Assembly (NCBI GenBank): GCA_964016885.1
Contig: OZ024744.1
Location: 22,679,298 to 22,743,297 of the forward strand
Source of the DNA: Eledone cirrhosa
Taxonomy: Eukaryota; Mollusca; Cephalopoda; Octopoda; Eledonidae
Length of the DNA: 64,000 bases
Direction of reading: 5' to 3'
The first letter of the stretch is position 1; each line of letters opens with the position of its first letter. Below, piece after piece: positions 36,001 through 50,900 of this stretch. Below the pieces are notes generated by a model. That model worked only from the letters and a program-made list of their open reading frames with translations. It made no database searches and was not told the DNA's origin. A program made the translations under genes and the position numbers.

Positions 36001-39000
36001 AACCAGTCTAAAAGAGACTGCCCACCTTCGACAATTCTAACAGAGACATCCCACCTTCGACAAACTTAACAGAGACTGCCTACTTTCGACAAGTCTAACC
36101 GAGACTGCCCACATTCGACAAACCTTACAGAGACTTCCCAACTTCGACAAGTCTAATAGAGACTGGCCACATTCGACAAACCTAACAGAGATTGCCCACT
36201 TTCGACAAGTCTAACAGAGACTGCCCACCTTTGACAAACCTAACAGAGACTGCCCACCTTCGACAAACCTAACATAGACTGCCCACCTTCGACTAGCCTA
36301 ACAGCGACTGCCCATCTTCGACAAGTCTAACAGAGACCTCCCACCAATCAACTGGCCTAACAGAGAATGCCCTCCTTCCACATGTATAACATAGACTACC
36401 CACCTTAGACTAGCCTAGCAGAGACTGCCCACCTTCGACAAACTTAACAGAGACTGCCGACCTTCGACAAGTCTAACAGAGACTACCTACCTTCCCACAA
36501 GTCTAAAACACACTGGCCACGTTCAACAAGCCTAACAGTGACTGCCCATCTTCGACAAGTCTAACAGTGACCTGCCATCTTCAACAAGCCTAACAGAGAC
36601 TGCCCTCCATCGACAGGTCTAACTGAGACTACCCACCTTAGACTATCCTAGCAGAGACTGCATACCTTCGACTAACCTAACAGAGACTGCCCACCTTCGA
36701 CAAAACTAAAAGAGACTGTCCACCTTCTACAAACCTAACAGAGACTGCCCACATTCGACAAGTCTAACATAAACTGCCTACCTTCGACAAACCTAACAGA
36801 GACTGCCCACCTTCGACAAACCTAACAGAGACTACCAACATTCGACAAACCTAACAGAGACTGCCCACATTCGACAAACCAAACAGTGGCTGCCCACTTT
36901 CGACAAACGTAACGGAGACTGCCCACCTTCGACAATTCTAAAAGAGACACCCCCCTTCGAAACTTAACAGAGACTGCCTATTTTCGACAAGGCTAACGGG
37001 ACTGCCCACATTCGACAATTCTAACAGAGACTGCCCACATACGACAAACCTAACAGAGACTGCCCACCTTCGATAAGCCTACGAGAGACTACTCAACTTT
37101 GACAAGTCTAACAAAGACAATCAACCTTAGACAAGCCTAACAGAGGCTGCTCACCTTCGAAAAACCTAACAGAGACTACCGACCATCGATAAATATAACA
37201 GGGCCTACCCACCTTCCACAAGCCTAACAGAGAATGCCCTACTTCAACAAACCTAACAGAGAATGCCCTCCTTCGACAAACCTAACAGAGACTACCGACC
37301 TGTGACAAACTTAACAGATAATCCCCACCGTCGACAAACCTAACAGAGACTGCCCACCTTAGACAAACCTAACAGTGACTGCCCATTTGCGACAAGCCTA
37401 ACAGAGACTGCCCACCTTTGACAAACCTAACATAGACTGCCCACCTTCGACAAACCTAACAGAGACTGCCCCCCTTCGACAAGCCTAACAGAGAATGCCC
37501 TCATAGACAAGACTAACATAGACTACCCACCTTAGAATAGCCTAGCAGAGACTGCGCACCTTCGATTAACCTAACAGAGACTGCCCATCTTCGGCAAAAC
37601 TATCAGAGACTGCCCACCTTCTACAAACCTAACAGAGACTGCCCATCTTCGACAAGTCTACCAGAGACTGCCCACATTCGACAAATCTACCAGAGACTGC
37701 CCACCTTCGACAAACCTAACAGAGACTGCCCACCCATCTACAAACCTAACAAAGACTTCCCATCTACGACAAGTCAAACAGATACTGCCCACCTTCGTCA
37801 AATCTACCAGAGACTGCCCACATTTGACAAACCTAACAGAGACTGCCCACCTTCGACAAGCCTAACAGAGACTGCCCACATACGACAAGTCTAACTGAGA
37901 CTGCCCACCTTCAACCAGTCTAACAGAGATTGCCCACATACGACAAACCTAACAGTGATTGCCCATCTTCGACAAACTTAACAGAGACTGTAGGCCTTCG
38001 ACAAGCCTAACAGAGATTGCTCACATACAACAAGTCTAACTGAGACTGCCCACCTTTGACAAGTCTAACAGAGAGTGCCCACATACGACAAACCGAACAG
38101 AGACTGCCCACCTTCGAGAAGCCTAACAGTGACTCTCCACCTTCCACAAACTTAACAAAGACTGCTGACCTTCGACAAGTCCAACCGAGACTGCCCACCT
38201 TCGACAAATTTAACAGAGACTGCCGAACTTCAACAAGTCTAACAGAGACTGACCACCTCCGCTCTAATCGAACACAGGTTGCCCACCTTCGACAAGGCTA
38301 AGAGCGATTGCTCACATTCGACAAGCCTAACAGAGACTGCCCACATTCGACAAGCCTAACAGAGACTGCCCACATTCAACAGGTCTAACAGTGACTTATC
38401 ACCTTCAACAAACCTAACAGAGACTGCCTAACTTCAACAAGTCTAACCGAGACTGCCCACCTTCTACAAACCTAACAGAGACTGCCCAGCTTCGACAAGT
38501 GTAACAGAGACTGGCCACCTCGACAAGTCTAACAGAGAATGCCCACTTTCGACAAGCCTAACAGAGACTGCCCACCTTCGACAGGCCTAACAGAGATGGC
38601 CCGCGTCCCACAAGCCTAACAGAGACTGCCTACCTTCGACAAGTCTAAGGGAAGCGGCCCATCTTCGAAAAGCCTAACAGAGACTGCTCATCTTCGATAA
38701 ACCTAACACAGACTGCCCTACTTCGACAATTCTAACAGAGACTACCCAACTTAGACAAGCGTATCAGAGATAGCGCACCTTCGACTAACCTAACATAGAC
38801 TGCTCTCTTTAGACAAACCTAACAGAGACTGGCCACCTTCGACAAGTCTAACAGAGACTACCGACCTTCGACAAACCTAACAGTAACTACCCACCTTCGA
38901 CAAGTCTAACAGAGACTTCCCTACTTAGACAAGCCTAACAGAGACTGCCCACTTTCGACAAACCTGACAGAGACTGCTCACCTTTAGACAAAACTAACAG

Positions 39001-39660
39001 AGACTGCCACCTTTAGACAAAGCTAACAGAGACTCCCGACCTTCGACAAGTATAACAGAGACTGCTCACCTTCGACAAACCTAATATAGACGACCGACCT
39101 TCAACAAACCTAACAGAGACTGCCCACTCCCGTCAATCCTAACAGAGACTACCGACCTTCGACAAGTCTAACAGAGGCTGCCAACATTTGACAAGGCTAA
39201 CAAAGACTACCCATCTTCGATAAGCCTAACAGTGACCTCCCACCTTCAACAAGCCTAACAGAGACTGCCCTCCTTCGACAAGTCTAACCTAGACTACCTA
39301 CCTTAGACTATCCTAGCAGAGACTGCGCACCTTCGACTCCCTGACAGAGACTGCCCACCTTCGACAAGCCTAACAGAGACTGCCAACCTTTGACAAGCCT
39401 AACAGAGATGGCCCGCGTTCCACAAGCCTAACAGAGACTGCCTACCTTCGATAAGTCTAAGGGAAGCGGCCCATCTTCGAAAAGCCTAACAGAGACTGCT
39501 CATCTTCGATGAACCTAACAGAGACTGCCCTACTTCGACAATTCTAACAGAGACTACCCAACTTAGACAAGCGTATCAGAGAAAGCGCACCTTCGACTAA
39601 CCTAACATAGACTGCTCACTTTAGACAAACCTAACAGAGACTGGCCAACTACGACAAGTC
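33053..39660 (+). repeat. Higher-order unit B3 (6,608 bp)
   Basis: Third copy, 29 bp longer than B2. The extra monomer, near 34960-34990, contains AGTATGCCCTCCTCCGAC and duplicates the one a few monomers downstream. The tail modules are at 38595 and 39407, again 812 bp apart. After 39660 the sequence no longer returns to the unit start. Confidence 0.92.
38595..39406 (+). repeat. 812-bp (28-monomer) block in B3
   Basis: Same block and same length as in B2 at an offset of 6,608 bp. A related version with more changes is at 42470-42860, ending with another GATGGCCGCG tail module at 42857. Confidence 0.85.
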
Positions 39661-40150
39661 TAACAGAGACTACCGACCTTCGACAAACCTAACAGAGACT
39701 GTTCACCTTCGACAACTTTAACAATGACTTCCTACATTCTACTAGACTAACTAAGACTGCCCACCTTCGACAAACCTAACAGAGACTGCCCACCTTCGAC
39801 CAGCCTTACAGAGACTGCCAAACTTCGACAAGTCTAAGAGGGACTTCCCACCTTCGTCAAACGTAACAGTGACTGCCAAACTTCGACAAGCCTAACAGAG
39901 ACTGCCCACTTTCGACAAACCTGACAGATACTGCCCACCTTCGTCAAGCCTAACAGAGACTGCGCCACCTTCGACTACCCTAACAGAGACTGCCCACCTT
40001 CGACAAAACTAACAGAGACTGCCCACTTTCTACAATCCTAACAGAGACTGCCCACCTTCGACAAACCTAACAGAGACTACCGACCTTCGACAAACCTAAC
40101 AGATACTGCCCAACTTCGACAAACCTAACATTGACTGCCAACCTTCGACA

Positions 40151-41960
40151 AACCTAGCATTGACTGCCAACCTTCGACAAGTGTAACAGAGACTGGTCAC
40201 CTTCGACAATTCAAACAGATACACCCCTCCTTCGACAAACCTAACGGAGACTTCCCACCTTCGACAAATGTAACAGAGACTGGCCACCTTCGATGAGTCT
40301 AACAGAGAATGCCCACTTTCGACAAATCTAACAGAAACTGCCCACTTTCGACCAACCTAACAGACACTGCCCACCTTTGACAAACCTAACAGAGACTGCC
40401 CACCTTAGACAAGCCTTACAGAGACTGCAAACCTTCGACGAGTCTGACAATAAGTTCCAATTTCAGCAAGCCTAACAGAGACTGCCCTACTTCGACAATT
40501 CTAACAGAAACTACTCACCTTAGACAAGCGTACCAGAGTAAGCGCACCTTCGACTAACCTAACAGAGACTGCCCACGTTCGAAAAATGTAACAGAGACTG
40601 GCCACCTTCCACAAGTCTAACAGAGAATGCCCACTTTCGACAAACCTAACAGAAACTGCCCACTTTTGACCAACCTAACAGAGACTGCTCACCTTAGACA
40701 AGCCTAACAGAGACTGCCAACATTTGACAAGTCTAACAAAGACTGCCAATCTTCGATAAGCCTATCAGTGACTGCCCAACTTCGACGAGTCTAACAGAGA
40801 CTATCAATCTTACACAAGCCTAACAGAGACTGCCCACCTTCGACAAACCTTACAGAGAATGCCCATCTTCGACAAGCCTAACAGAGACTGCCCACCTTCG
40901 ACATGTCTAGCAGAGACTACCGACTTAGGACAAACCTAACAGTGACTACCCACCTTCGACAATTCTAACATAGTCTACCCGCCTTAGACAAGCGTACAGA
41001 GAAAGCGCACCTCTGACTAACCTTACAGAATCTGCCCACATTTGACAAAACTAACAGAGACTGTCCACTTTAGACAAACCTAACATAGACTGCCCACATT
41101 CGACAAGTCTAACAGAGACTACCCACCTTCGACATGCCTAACAGTGACTACACATCTTCGACAAGTCTAACAGAGATTTCCCTACTTCGACAAGTCTAAC
41201 AGAGACTCCCCACCTTCGACAAACCTAACAGAGACTGCCCACCTTGGGGAAGTTTAACAGAGGCTGCCCACACTCGACAAGTCTAACAGAGACTGCCCAG
41301 CTTCGTCAAACCTAACAAAAATTGCCCACCTTCGACAAGCCTAACAAAGACAGCTCACCTTCGACAAAGCTAACGGAGACTGCCCACCTTCGACAACTGT
41401 AACAGAGACTGCCCACCTTCGACAAGCCTAACAGAGACTGCCGACTTTCGAAAAACCTAACAGAGACTGCCCATCTTCGACAAGCCTAACAGAGGTGGCC
41501 CACCTTCGGCAAATCTCACAGAGACTGCCCAACTTCGACAAACTCAACATAGACTGCCGACTTTCGAAAAGTTTAACAGAGACTATCAATCTTAGATAAG
41601 CCTAACAGAGACTGCCCACCTTTGACAAACCTAACAGAGATTGCCCACCTTCGATAAACCTAACAGAGACAGCCCAACTTTAACAAGTCTAACAGTGACT
41701 TCCCACCTTCAACAAGCCAAACAGAGATTGCCCTCATCGACAAGTCTAACCTAGTCTACCCACTTTAGACTAGCCTAACAGAGACTGCGCACATTCGACT
41801 AACCTAAAAGAGACTGCCCACCTTCGACAAAACTAACAAAGACTGCCCACTTTCTACAAACCTAACTGAGACTGCCCACCTTCGAGAATTCTAACAGATA
41901 CAACCCACATTCGACAAAGCTAACAGAGACTGCCTACCTTCGACAAGTCTAACACAAAAC
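40151..41960 (+). repeat. Direct duplication C1 (~1.8 kb)
   Basis: Paired with 43135-44905. Shared markers: AACCTAGCATTGACTGCC (40151 and 43135) and ACCTTGGGGAAGTTTAAC (41241 and 44185). The offset drifts from 2,984 to 2,944 bp because of small losses, and substitutions are common, so it is older than the B copies. No gene. Confidence 0.85.
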
Positions 41961-43134
41961 TGCTCACCTTTGAAAAAATTAACGGAGACTGCCCACCTTC
42001 GACAAGTGTAACAGACACTGACCACCTTCGACAAGTCTAACAGAGAATGCCCACATTCGACAAACCTAACAGAGATGGCCCACGTTCGACAAGCCTAACA
42101 GAGACTGCCCACCTTTGACAAGTCTAACAGAGACTGCCCACCTTGGCTGAAATCTAACACAGACTCCCCACCTTCGACAAGCCTAACAGAGACTCCCAAC
42201 ATTTGATAAGTCTAACAGAGACTGCCAACCTTTGATAAGCCTACCTGAGACTACTCAACTTCGACTTGTCTAACAGAGACCATCAACCTTAGACAAGCCT
42301 AACAGAGACTGCGCACTTTTGACAAACCTAACAGAGACTGCCCACCTTCGACAAGCCTAACGGAGAATGCCCAACTTCGACAAATCTAACAAAATCTCCC
42401 CACCTTCAACAAGCCTAACAGAGACTACCCACCTTAGACAAGCGTAGCAGAGACAGCGCACCTTCGTCTAAACTAACAGAGACTGCCCACTTTTGACAAA
42501 ACTAACAGAGACTGCCACCTTTAGACAAAGCTAACAGAGACTCCCGACCTTCGACAAGTATAACAGAGACTGCCCACCTTCGACAAACCTAATATAGACG
42601 ACCGACCTTCAACAAGTCTAACAGAGGCTGCCAACATTTGACAAGGCTAACAAAGACTACCCATCTTCGATAAGCCTAACAGTGACCTCCCACCTTCAAC
42701 AAGCCTAAAATAGACTGCCCTCCTTCGACAAGTCTAACCTAGACTACCTACCTTAGACTATCCTAGCAGAGACTGCGCACCTTCGACTCCGTGACAGAGA
42801 CTGCCCACCTTCGACAAGCATGACAGAGACTGCCAACCTTCGACAAGCCTAACAGAGATGGCCGCGTTCCACAAGCCTAACAGAGACTGCCTACCTTCGA
42901 TAAGTCTAAGGGAAGCGGCCCATCTTCGAAAAGCCTAACAGAGACTGCTCATCTTCGATGAACCTAACAGAGACTGCCCTACTTCGACAATTCTAACAGA
43001 GACTACCCAACTTAGACAAGCGTATCAGAGAAAGCGCACCTTCGACTTACCTAACATAGACTGCTATCTTTAGACAAACCTAACAGAGACTGGCCAACTT
43101 CGACAAGTCTAACAGAGACTACCGACCTTCGACA
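41961..43134 (+). repeat. Spacer between C1 and C2 with a B-type tail module
   Basis: About 1.17 kb of monomers. 42470-43100 resembles the end of B2/B3 (32360-33050 and 38970-39660): the TTAGACAAAGC, CTCCCGACC, AATATAGACGACC and GATGGCCGCG markers occur in the same order. One C of the GATGGCCCGCG string is missing here. Confidence 0.8.
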
Positions 43135-44905
43135 AACCTAGCATTGACTGCCCACCTTCGACAAGTGTAACAGAGACTGGTCACTTTCGACAATTCAAAC
43201 AGATACACCCCTCCTTCGACAAACCTAACGGAGACTTCCCACCTTCGACAAATGTAACAGAGACTGGCCACCTTCGACAAGTCTAACAGAGAATGCCCAC
43301 TTTCGACAAATCTAACAGAAACTGCCCACTTTCGACCAACCTAACAGACACTGCCCACCTTAGACAAGCCTTACAGAGACTGCAAACCTTCGACGAGTCT
43401 GACAATAAGTTCCAACTTCAGCAAGCCTAACAGAGACTGCCCTACTTCGACAATTCTAACAGAAACTACCCACCTTAGACAAGCGTACCAGAGAAAGCGC
43501 ACCTAACAGAGACTGCCCACGTTCGAAAAATGTAACAGAGACTGGCCACCTTCGACAAGTCTAACAGAGAATACCCACTTTCGACAAACCTAACAGAAAT
43601 TGCCCACTTTCGACCAACCTAACAGAGACTGCTCACCTTAGACAAGCCTAACAGAGACTGCCAACATTTGACAAGTCTAACAAAGACTGCCAATCTTAGA
43701 TAAGCCTAACAGTGACTGCCCAACTTCGACGAGTCTAACAGAGACTATCAATCTTACACAAGCCTAACAGAGACTGCCCACCTTCGACAAACCTTACAGA
43801 GAATGCCCATCTTCGACAAGCCTAACAGAGACTGCCCACCTTCGACATGTCTAGCAGAGACTACCGACTTAGGACAAACCTAACAGTGACTACCCACCTT
43901 CGACAATTCTAACATAGTCTACCCGCCTTAGACAAGCGTACAGAGAAAGCGCACATCTGACTAACCTTATAGAATCTGCCCACATTTGACAAAACTAACA
44001 GAGACTGTCCACTTTAGACAAACCTAACATAGACTGCCCACATTCGACAAGTCTAACAGAGACTACCCACATTCGACATGCCTAACAGTGACTACACATC
44101 TTCGACAAGTCTAACAGAGATTTCCCTACTTCGACAAGTCTAACAGAGACTCCCCACCTTCGACAAACCTAACAAAGACTGCCCACCTTGGGGAAGTTTA
44201 ACAGAGGGTGCCCACATTCGACAAGTCTAACAGAGACTGCCCAGCTTCGTCAAACCTAACAAAAACTGCCCACCTTCGACAAGCCTAACAAAGACAGCTC
44301 ACCTTCGACAAAGCTAACGGAGACTGCCCACCTTCGACAACTGTAACAGAGACTGCCCACCTTCGACAAGCCTAACAGAGACTGCCGACTTTCGAAAAAC
44401 CTAACAGAGACTGCCCATCTTCAACAAGCCTAACAGAGATGGCCCACCTTCGGCAAATCTCACAGAGACTGCTCAACTTCGACAAACTCAACATAGACTG
44501 CCGACTTTCGAAAAGTTTAACAGAGACTATCAATCTTAGATATGCCTAACAGAGACTGCCCACCTTTGACAAACCTAACAGTGATTGCCCACCTCCGATA
44601 AACCTAACAGAGTAAGCCTACCTTTAACAAGTCTAACAGTGACTTCCCACCTTCAACAAGCCAAACAGAGATTGCCCTCATCGACAAGTCTAACCTAGAC
44701 TACCCACTTTAGACTAGCCTAACAGAGACTGCGCACCTTCGACTAACCTAAAAGAGACTGCCCACCTTCGACAAAACTAACAAAGACTGCCCACTTTCTA
44801 CAAACCTAACTGAGACTGCCCACCTTCGAGAATTCTAACAGATACAACCCACATTCGACTAAGCTAACAGAGACTGCCTACCTTCGACAAGTCTAACACA
44901 AGACT
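43135..44905 (+). repeat. Direct duplication C2 (~1.8 kb)
   Basis: Second copy of C1. It ends near 44905 where an irregular join (CTCACCGACAAACC) replaces the sequence seen at 41960. A third, partial relative is at about 52560-53130 (CTTCGGCAAATCTCACAGAG and the following monomers in the same order). Confidence 0.85.
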
Positions 44906-47900
44906 GCTCACCGACAAACCTAACAGAGAGAGCCCACCTTTGACAAGTAAACAGAGACTGGCCACATTCGAAAAGTCTAACAGAGACTGCCCACCTTAGG
45001 CTAGCCTAACAGAGACTGCGCACCTTTGACTAACCTAAAAGAGACTGCCCACCTTCGACAATTCTAACATATAGACCCCAAGTTAGACAAGCCTAACAGA
45101 GACTGCCTACCTTCGACAAGTCTAAGAGAGACTGCCCACCTTCCACAAGCCTAATAATTACTACTGAACTTCGACAAGTCTAACAGAGACTATCAACCTT
45201 AGACAAGCCTAACATAGACTGCCCCCCTTTCACAAATCTAACAAAGACTGCCTACCTTCGAAAAGCCTAACAGAGACTGCAAACCTTCGACAAGTCTAAC
45301 AGAGACTACCCACCTTACACAAGCGTAGCAGAGTCAGCACACCTTCGACTAACCTAACAGTGACTGCCCTCTTTAGACAAACCTAACAGAGTCTGCCGAC
45401 CTTAGACAAGTCTAACAGAGACTACCACCTTCGACAAACATAATATAGACTACCGAACTTCGACAAACATGACAGAGACTGCCCACCCCGACAAACCTAA
45501 CAGAGACTGCGCACCTTCGACAAACCTAACAGAGACTACCGACCTTAGACAAACCTAACATTGACTAGCCAACTTGGACAAGTCTAACAGAGACTGCCCT
45601 ACTTGGACAAACCTAACATAGACTGCCCACCTTCGACAAACCTAACAGAGACTCCCCACCTTCGACAAGTTTAACAGAGACTGCCCACCTTCGACACATC
45701 CAACACAGACTGCACAACCTCGACAAGCCTAACACAGACTGCCAACATTTGACAAGGCTAGCAAAGACTGCCCATCTTCGATAAGCCTAACAGTGACTGC
45801 CCAACATCGACAAGTCTAACAGAGACTATCAATCTTAGACATAACTAACAGAGACTGCCCACATTGGACAAGTCTAAAAGAGGCTGCCCACATTCGACAA
45901 GTCTAACAGAGACTGCCCACGTTCGACAAGCCTAACAGAGACTGCCCACTTTCGACAAACCTAACAGAGACTGCCCAACTTCACAAGCCTAACAGAGACT
46001 GCCCACCTACGACAAGTCTAACAGAGACATCCCATCTTCTACAGGCCTAACAGAGACTGCCCTCCTTCTACAAGTCTAACATAGACTACCCACCTTAGAC
46101 TAGCCTAGCAGAGACTGCGCACCTTCGACTAACCTAGCAGAGACTGCCCGCCTTCGACAAAACTAACAGAGACTACCCACCTTCTAAACACCTAACAGAT
46201 ATTGCCCACCATGGACAAGTCTAACAGAGGCTACCTACATTTAACAAGTCTAACAGAGATTGCCCACCTTCGATAAGCCTACCAGAGATTACTCAACCTC
46301 GACAACTCTAATAGAGACTATCAACCTTAGACAAGGCTAATAAAGACTGCCCATCTTCGATAAGCCTAACACAGACTGCCAACATTTGACAAGGCTAAAA
46401 AAGATTGCTCATCTTCGATAAGACTAACAGTGACTGCCCATCATCGACAAGTCTAACATCGACTATCAACCTTAGACAAACCTAACAGAGACTGCCCACA
46501 TTGGACAAGTCTAACAGAGGCTGCCCACATTCGACAAGCCTAACAGAGACTGACCTCCTTCGACAATTCTAACAGAGACTACCGACCTTCGACAAACCCA
46601 ACAGAGACTGCCCACTTTCGACAAACCTGACAGTGACTGCCCACTTTTGACAAACCTAACAGAGACTGCCCAACTTCGACAAGTCTAACAGAGACTGCCC
46701 ACCTTCGACAAACATAACAGTGATTACCGACCTTCGACAAACCTAACAGAGACTATCGATCTTAGACAAGCCTAAAAGTGACCTCCCACCTTCAACAAAC
46801 CTAAGAGAGACTGCAATCCTTTGACAAATCTAACCTAGTCTACCCACCTTAGCCTAGCCATACAGAGACTAACCATTCGATTAACCTAACAGAGACTGCA
46901 CATCTACGCTGAAATCTAACACAGACTCCCCACCTTTGACAAACCTAACAGAGACTGCCAACATTTGACAAGTCTAACAGAGACTGCCCTACTGCGACAA
47001 ATCTAACATAGACTGCCCACCTTCGACAAACCTAACAGAGAATCCCCATATTCGACAAATCTAACAGAGACTGCCAACCTTCGACAAATCCAACATAGTG
47101 TGCCCACCTTCGACAAGCGTAAAACAGTCTGCCAACATTTGGCAAGGCTAACAAAGACTGCCCATCTTCGAGAAGCCAAACAGTGACTGCCAAACATCGA
47201 CAATTCTAACAGAGACTATCAATCTTAGACAAGCCTAACAGTGACGTCCCACCTTCAACAAGCCTAACAGACACTGCCCTCCTTCGACAAGTCTAACCTT
47301 GACTACTCACCTTAGACTAGCTTTGCAGAGACTGCGCACCTTCGACTACCTTAACAGAGACTGCCTACCTCCGACAAAAGTAACAGAGACTGTCAAACTT
47401 CGACAGACATTACATTGACTGCCCACCTTGGACAAACCTAACATTGACTGCCCACCTTCGACAAACCTAACAAACCATGCCCACCTTCGACAATTCTATC
47501 TGATACACCCCTCCTTCGACAAACCTAACAGGGACTGCCCACCTTCGACAAACCTAACAGAGACTGCCCACCTTCGGCCAGTCTAAGAGAGACAACCAAT
47601 CTTCGACAAACCTACCAGAGACTACCCACCTTCGACAAACCTAACAGAGACTGCCCACCTTCGACAAGCCTAAATGAGACTGCTCGCCTTCGACAAACCT
47701 AACGGAGACGGCCCACCTTCGGCAAGTGTAAGAGAGACTGGCCACCTTCGACAAGTCTAACAGAGAATGACCACTTTCGACAAAACTAACAGAGACTGCC
47801 CACGTTCGACAAGCCTAACAGAGATTGCCTACCTTCGATAAGTCTAAGAGAGACGGCCCACCTCTGAAAAGCCTAACAGAGACTGCTCATCTTCGACAAA

Positions 47901-50900
47901 CCTAACGGAGACTGCCCACCTTCGACAAGCCTAACAGAGACTGCCCACTTACGACAAGTCTATCAGAGACATCCCATCTTCAACAAATCTAACAGACGCT
48001 GCCCTCCTTCGACAAGTCTAACATAGACTACCCACCTTAGAATAGCCTAACAGAGACTGACCACCTTCGACAAAACTAACCGAGACTGCTCACCTTCTAA
48101 GCACGTAACAGAGACTGCCCACCTTCGACAAGTCTAACATAGACTGCCCACCTTCTACAAACCTAACAGAGACTGCCCACATTCGACAAGCCTAACAATG
48201 ACTGGTCACATTCTACAAACCTAACAAAGACTGCCAACCTTCGACAAGCCTAACAGAGACTACTTAACTTCGACAAGTCTAACAGAGACTATCAACCTTA
48301 GACAAGCCTAACAGAGTTTGCCCACCTTTGACAAACCTAACAGAGACTGCCCAACTTCGACAAGCCTAACAGAGATTGCAAATCTTCGACATGTCTAACA
48401 AAAATTTCCCACCTTCAACAAGCCTAAGAGAGTCTGCCCTCCTTCAAGGATTCTATCAGAGACTACCCACCTTAGACAACCGTAGCAGAGAAAGCGCACC
48501 TTCGACTAACCTAACAGAGACTGCCCACCTTTGACAAAACTAACAGAGACTGCCCACTTTAGACATACCTAACAGAGACTGCCCAACTTCGACAAGTCTA
48601 ACAGAGACTACCGACCATCGACAAATCTAACAGTGACTACCCACCTTCGACAAGTCTAACAGGGACTTTCCAACTTCGACAAACCTAACAGAGACTGCCC
48701 ACCTTCGACAAACCTATCAGAGATTCCCCACCTTCGACAGGTCTAACAGAGGATGCCCACCTTCGACAAATCTACCACAGACTGCCCATCTTGGACAAGC
48801 CTAACACAGACTGCCAACATTTGACAAGGCTAACAAAGACGGCCCACTTTCCATAAGCCTAACAGTGACTGCCCTACTTCGACAAACCTAACAGAGACTT
48901 CACACATTTGACAAAATCAACAGAGAATGCCCACTTTAGACCAACTTCACATTGACTACCAAACTTCGACAAACCTAACAGAGACTGCCCACCCCCGACA
49001 AACCTAACAGAGATTGCTCAACTTCGACAAACCTAACAGAGACTACCGACCTTCGATAAACCTGACAGAAAGTGCCCACCTTCGACAAAACTAACAGAGA
49101 CTGGCCACTTTGGACAAACCTAACAGAGACTGCCCACCTACGACAAGTCTAACAGAGACTGCCCACATTTGACAAAACTAACAGAGACTGCTCACTTTCG
49201 ACAAAACTAACAGAGAGAGCCCACCTTCGACAAGTCTAATAGAGACTGCACACCTTCGACAAACATAACAGAGACTGCCGACCTTCGATAAACCTAACAG
49301 AGACTGCCCTCCTTCGACAATTCTAACAGAGACTACGCATCTTAGACAAGCGTAACAGAGACAGGGCACCTTCGACTACCCTCACAGAATCTGCGCACTT
49401 GAGACAAACCTAACAGAGACTGCCCACGTTCGAGAAACCTAAAAGAAACCGCCCACCTTCGACAAACCTAACAGTGACTGCCCACTTTCGTCAAAACTAA
49501 CAGAGACTTCCCTACTTCGACAACCCTAACAGAGACTTGCCTACTTCGACAAACCTAACAGAGACTACCGACCTTCGACAGACCTAACAGAGATTACCCA
49601 CCTTCGACAAGTCTAACAGGACTGCCCTACTTCGACAAACCTAACAGAGACAGCACACCTTTGACAAGTCTAACAGAGACTGCACACCTTCGACAAATCC
49701 AACAAAGACTGCCCACCTTCGACAAGTTTAACACAGACTGCCAACATTTGACAAGGCTAACTAAGACTGCTCACCTTCGACAAACCTAACAGAGACTACC
49801 CACTTTCGACAAACCTAACAGAGATTGCCCACCTTCGACAAGTCTAGCAGAGACTGCCAACCTTCCACAAATCTAACAGAGACTGCCCCCGTTCGACACA
49901 TCTACCAGAGGCTGCCCACCTTCGACAAACTTAACAGAGACAGCCCATCTTCGATAAGCCTAACAGTGACTGCCCAACATCGACAGGTCTAACAGAGACT
50001 GCCTACCTTCGACAAGTCTAAGAGAGACGGCCCACATTCGAAGAGCCTAACAGAGACTGCTCACCCTCGACAAGCCTAACGGAGACTGCGCACCTTCGAC
50101 AAGTGTAACAGACACTACCCACCTTCGACAAGCCTAACAGAGACTGCCCAACCTCGACAAGCCTAACAGAGACGGCCCACCTTCGACAAGTCTAGCAGAG
50201 ACTGCCCACGTTCGACAAATCCACGTTCGACAAACTTAACAGAGACTGCCCATATACGACACACCTAACAAAAACTGCCCACTTTCGACAAGCGTAACAG
50301 TGACTGCCCACCTTCGACAAACTTAACAGAGACTGCCGATCTTCGACAAGTCTAACAGAGATTGTCCACCTTCGACTATTCTAACACAGAATGCCCATCT
50401 TCGACATGCCTAACAAAGGCTGCCAACATTTGACAAGTCTAAGAGAGACTCCCCACATTCGACAAGCCTAACAGAGAATGCCCACCGTCGACAAGTCCAA
50501 CAGAGAATGCCCACTTATGACAAACCTAACAGAGACTGCCCACCTTCGACAAACCTAACAGAGACTGCCCACCTTCGAAAAGTGTAACAGAGACTGGCCA
50601 CCTTCGACAAGTCTAACAGAGAATGCCCATTTTCCTCAAACCTAGCAGAGACCGCCCTCCTTCGACAAGCCTAACAGCGATGGCCCACGTTCGGTTCGAC
50701 AAGCATGACAGAGATTTGCCCATTTCGACAAACCTAGCAGAGACTGCCCACCTTCGACAAGCCTAACAGAGACGGCACACCTTCGACAAGTCTAAGAGAG
50801 TCTGCCCACCTTAGACAAATCTAAAAGACACTGCCCACCTTCGACAAATCTACCAGAGACAGCCTACCTTCGACAAACCTTACAGAGACTGCCAATCTTC

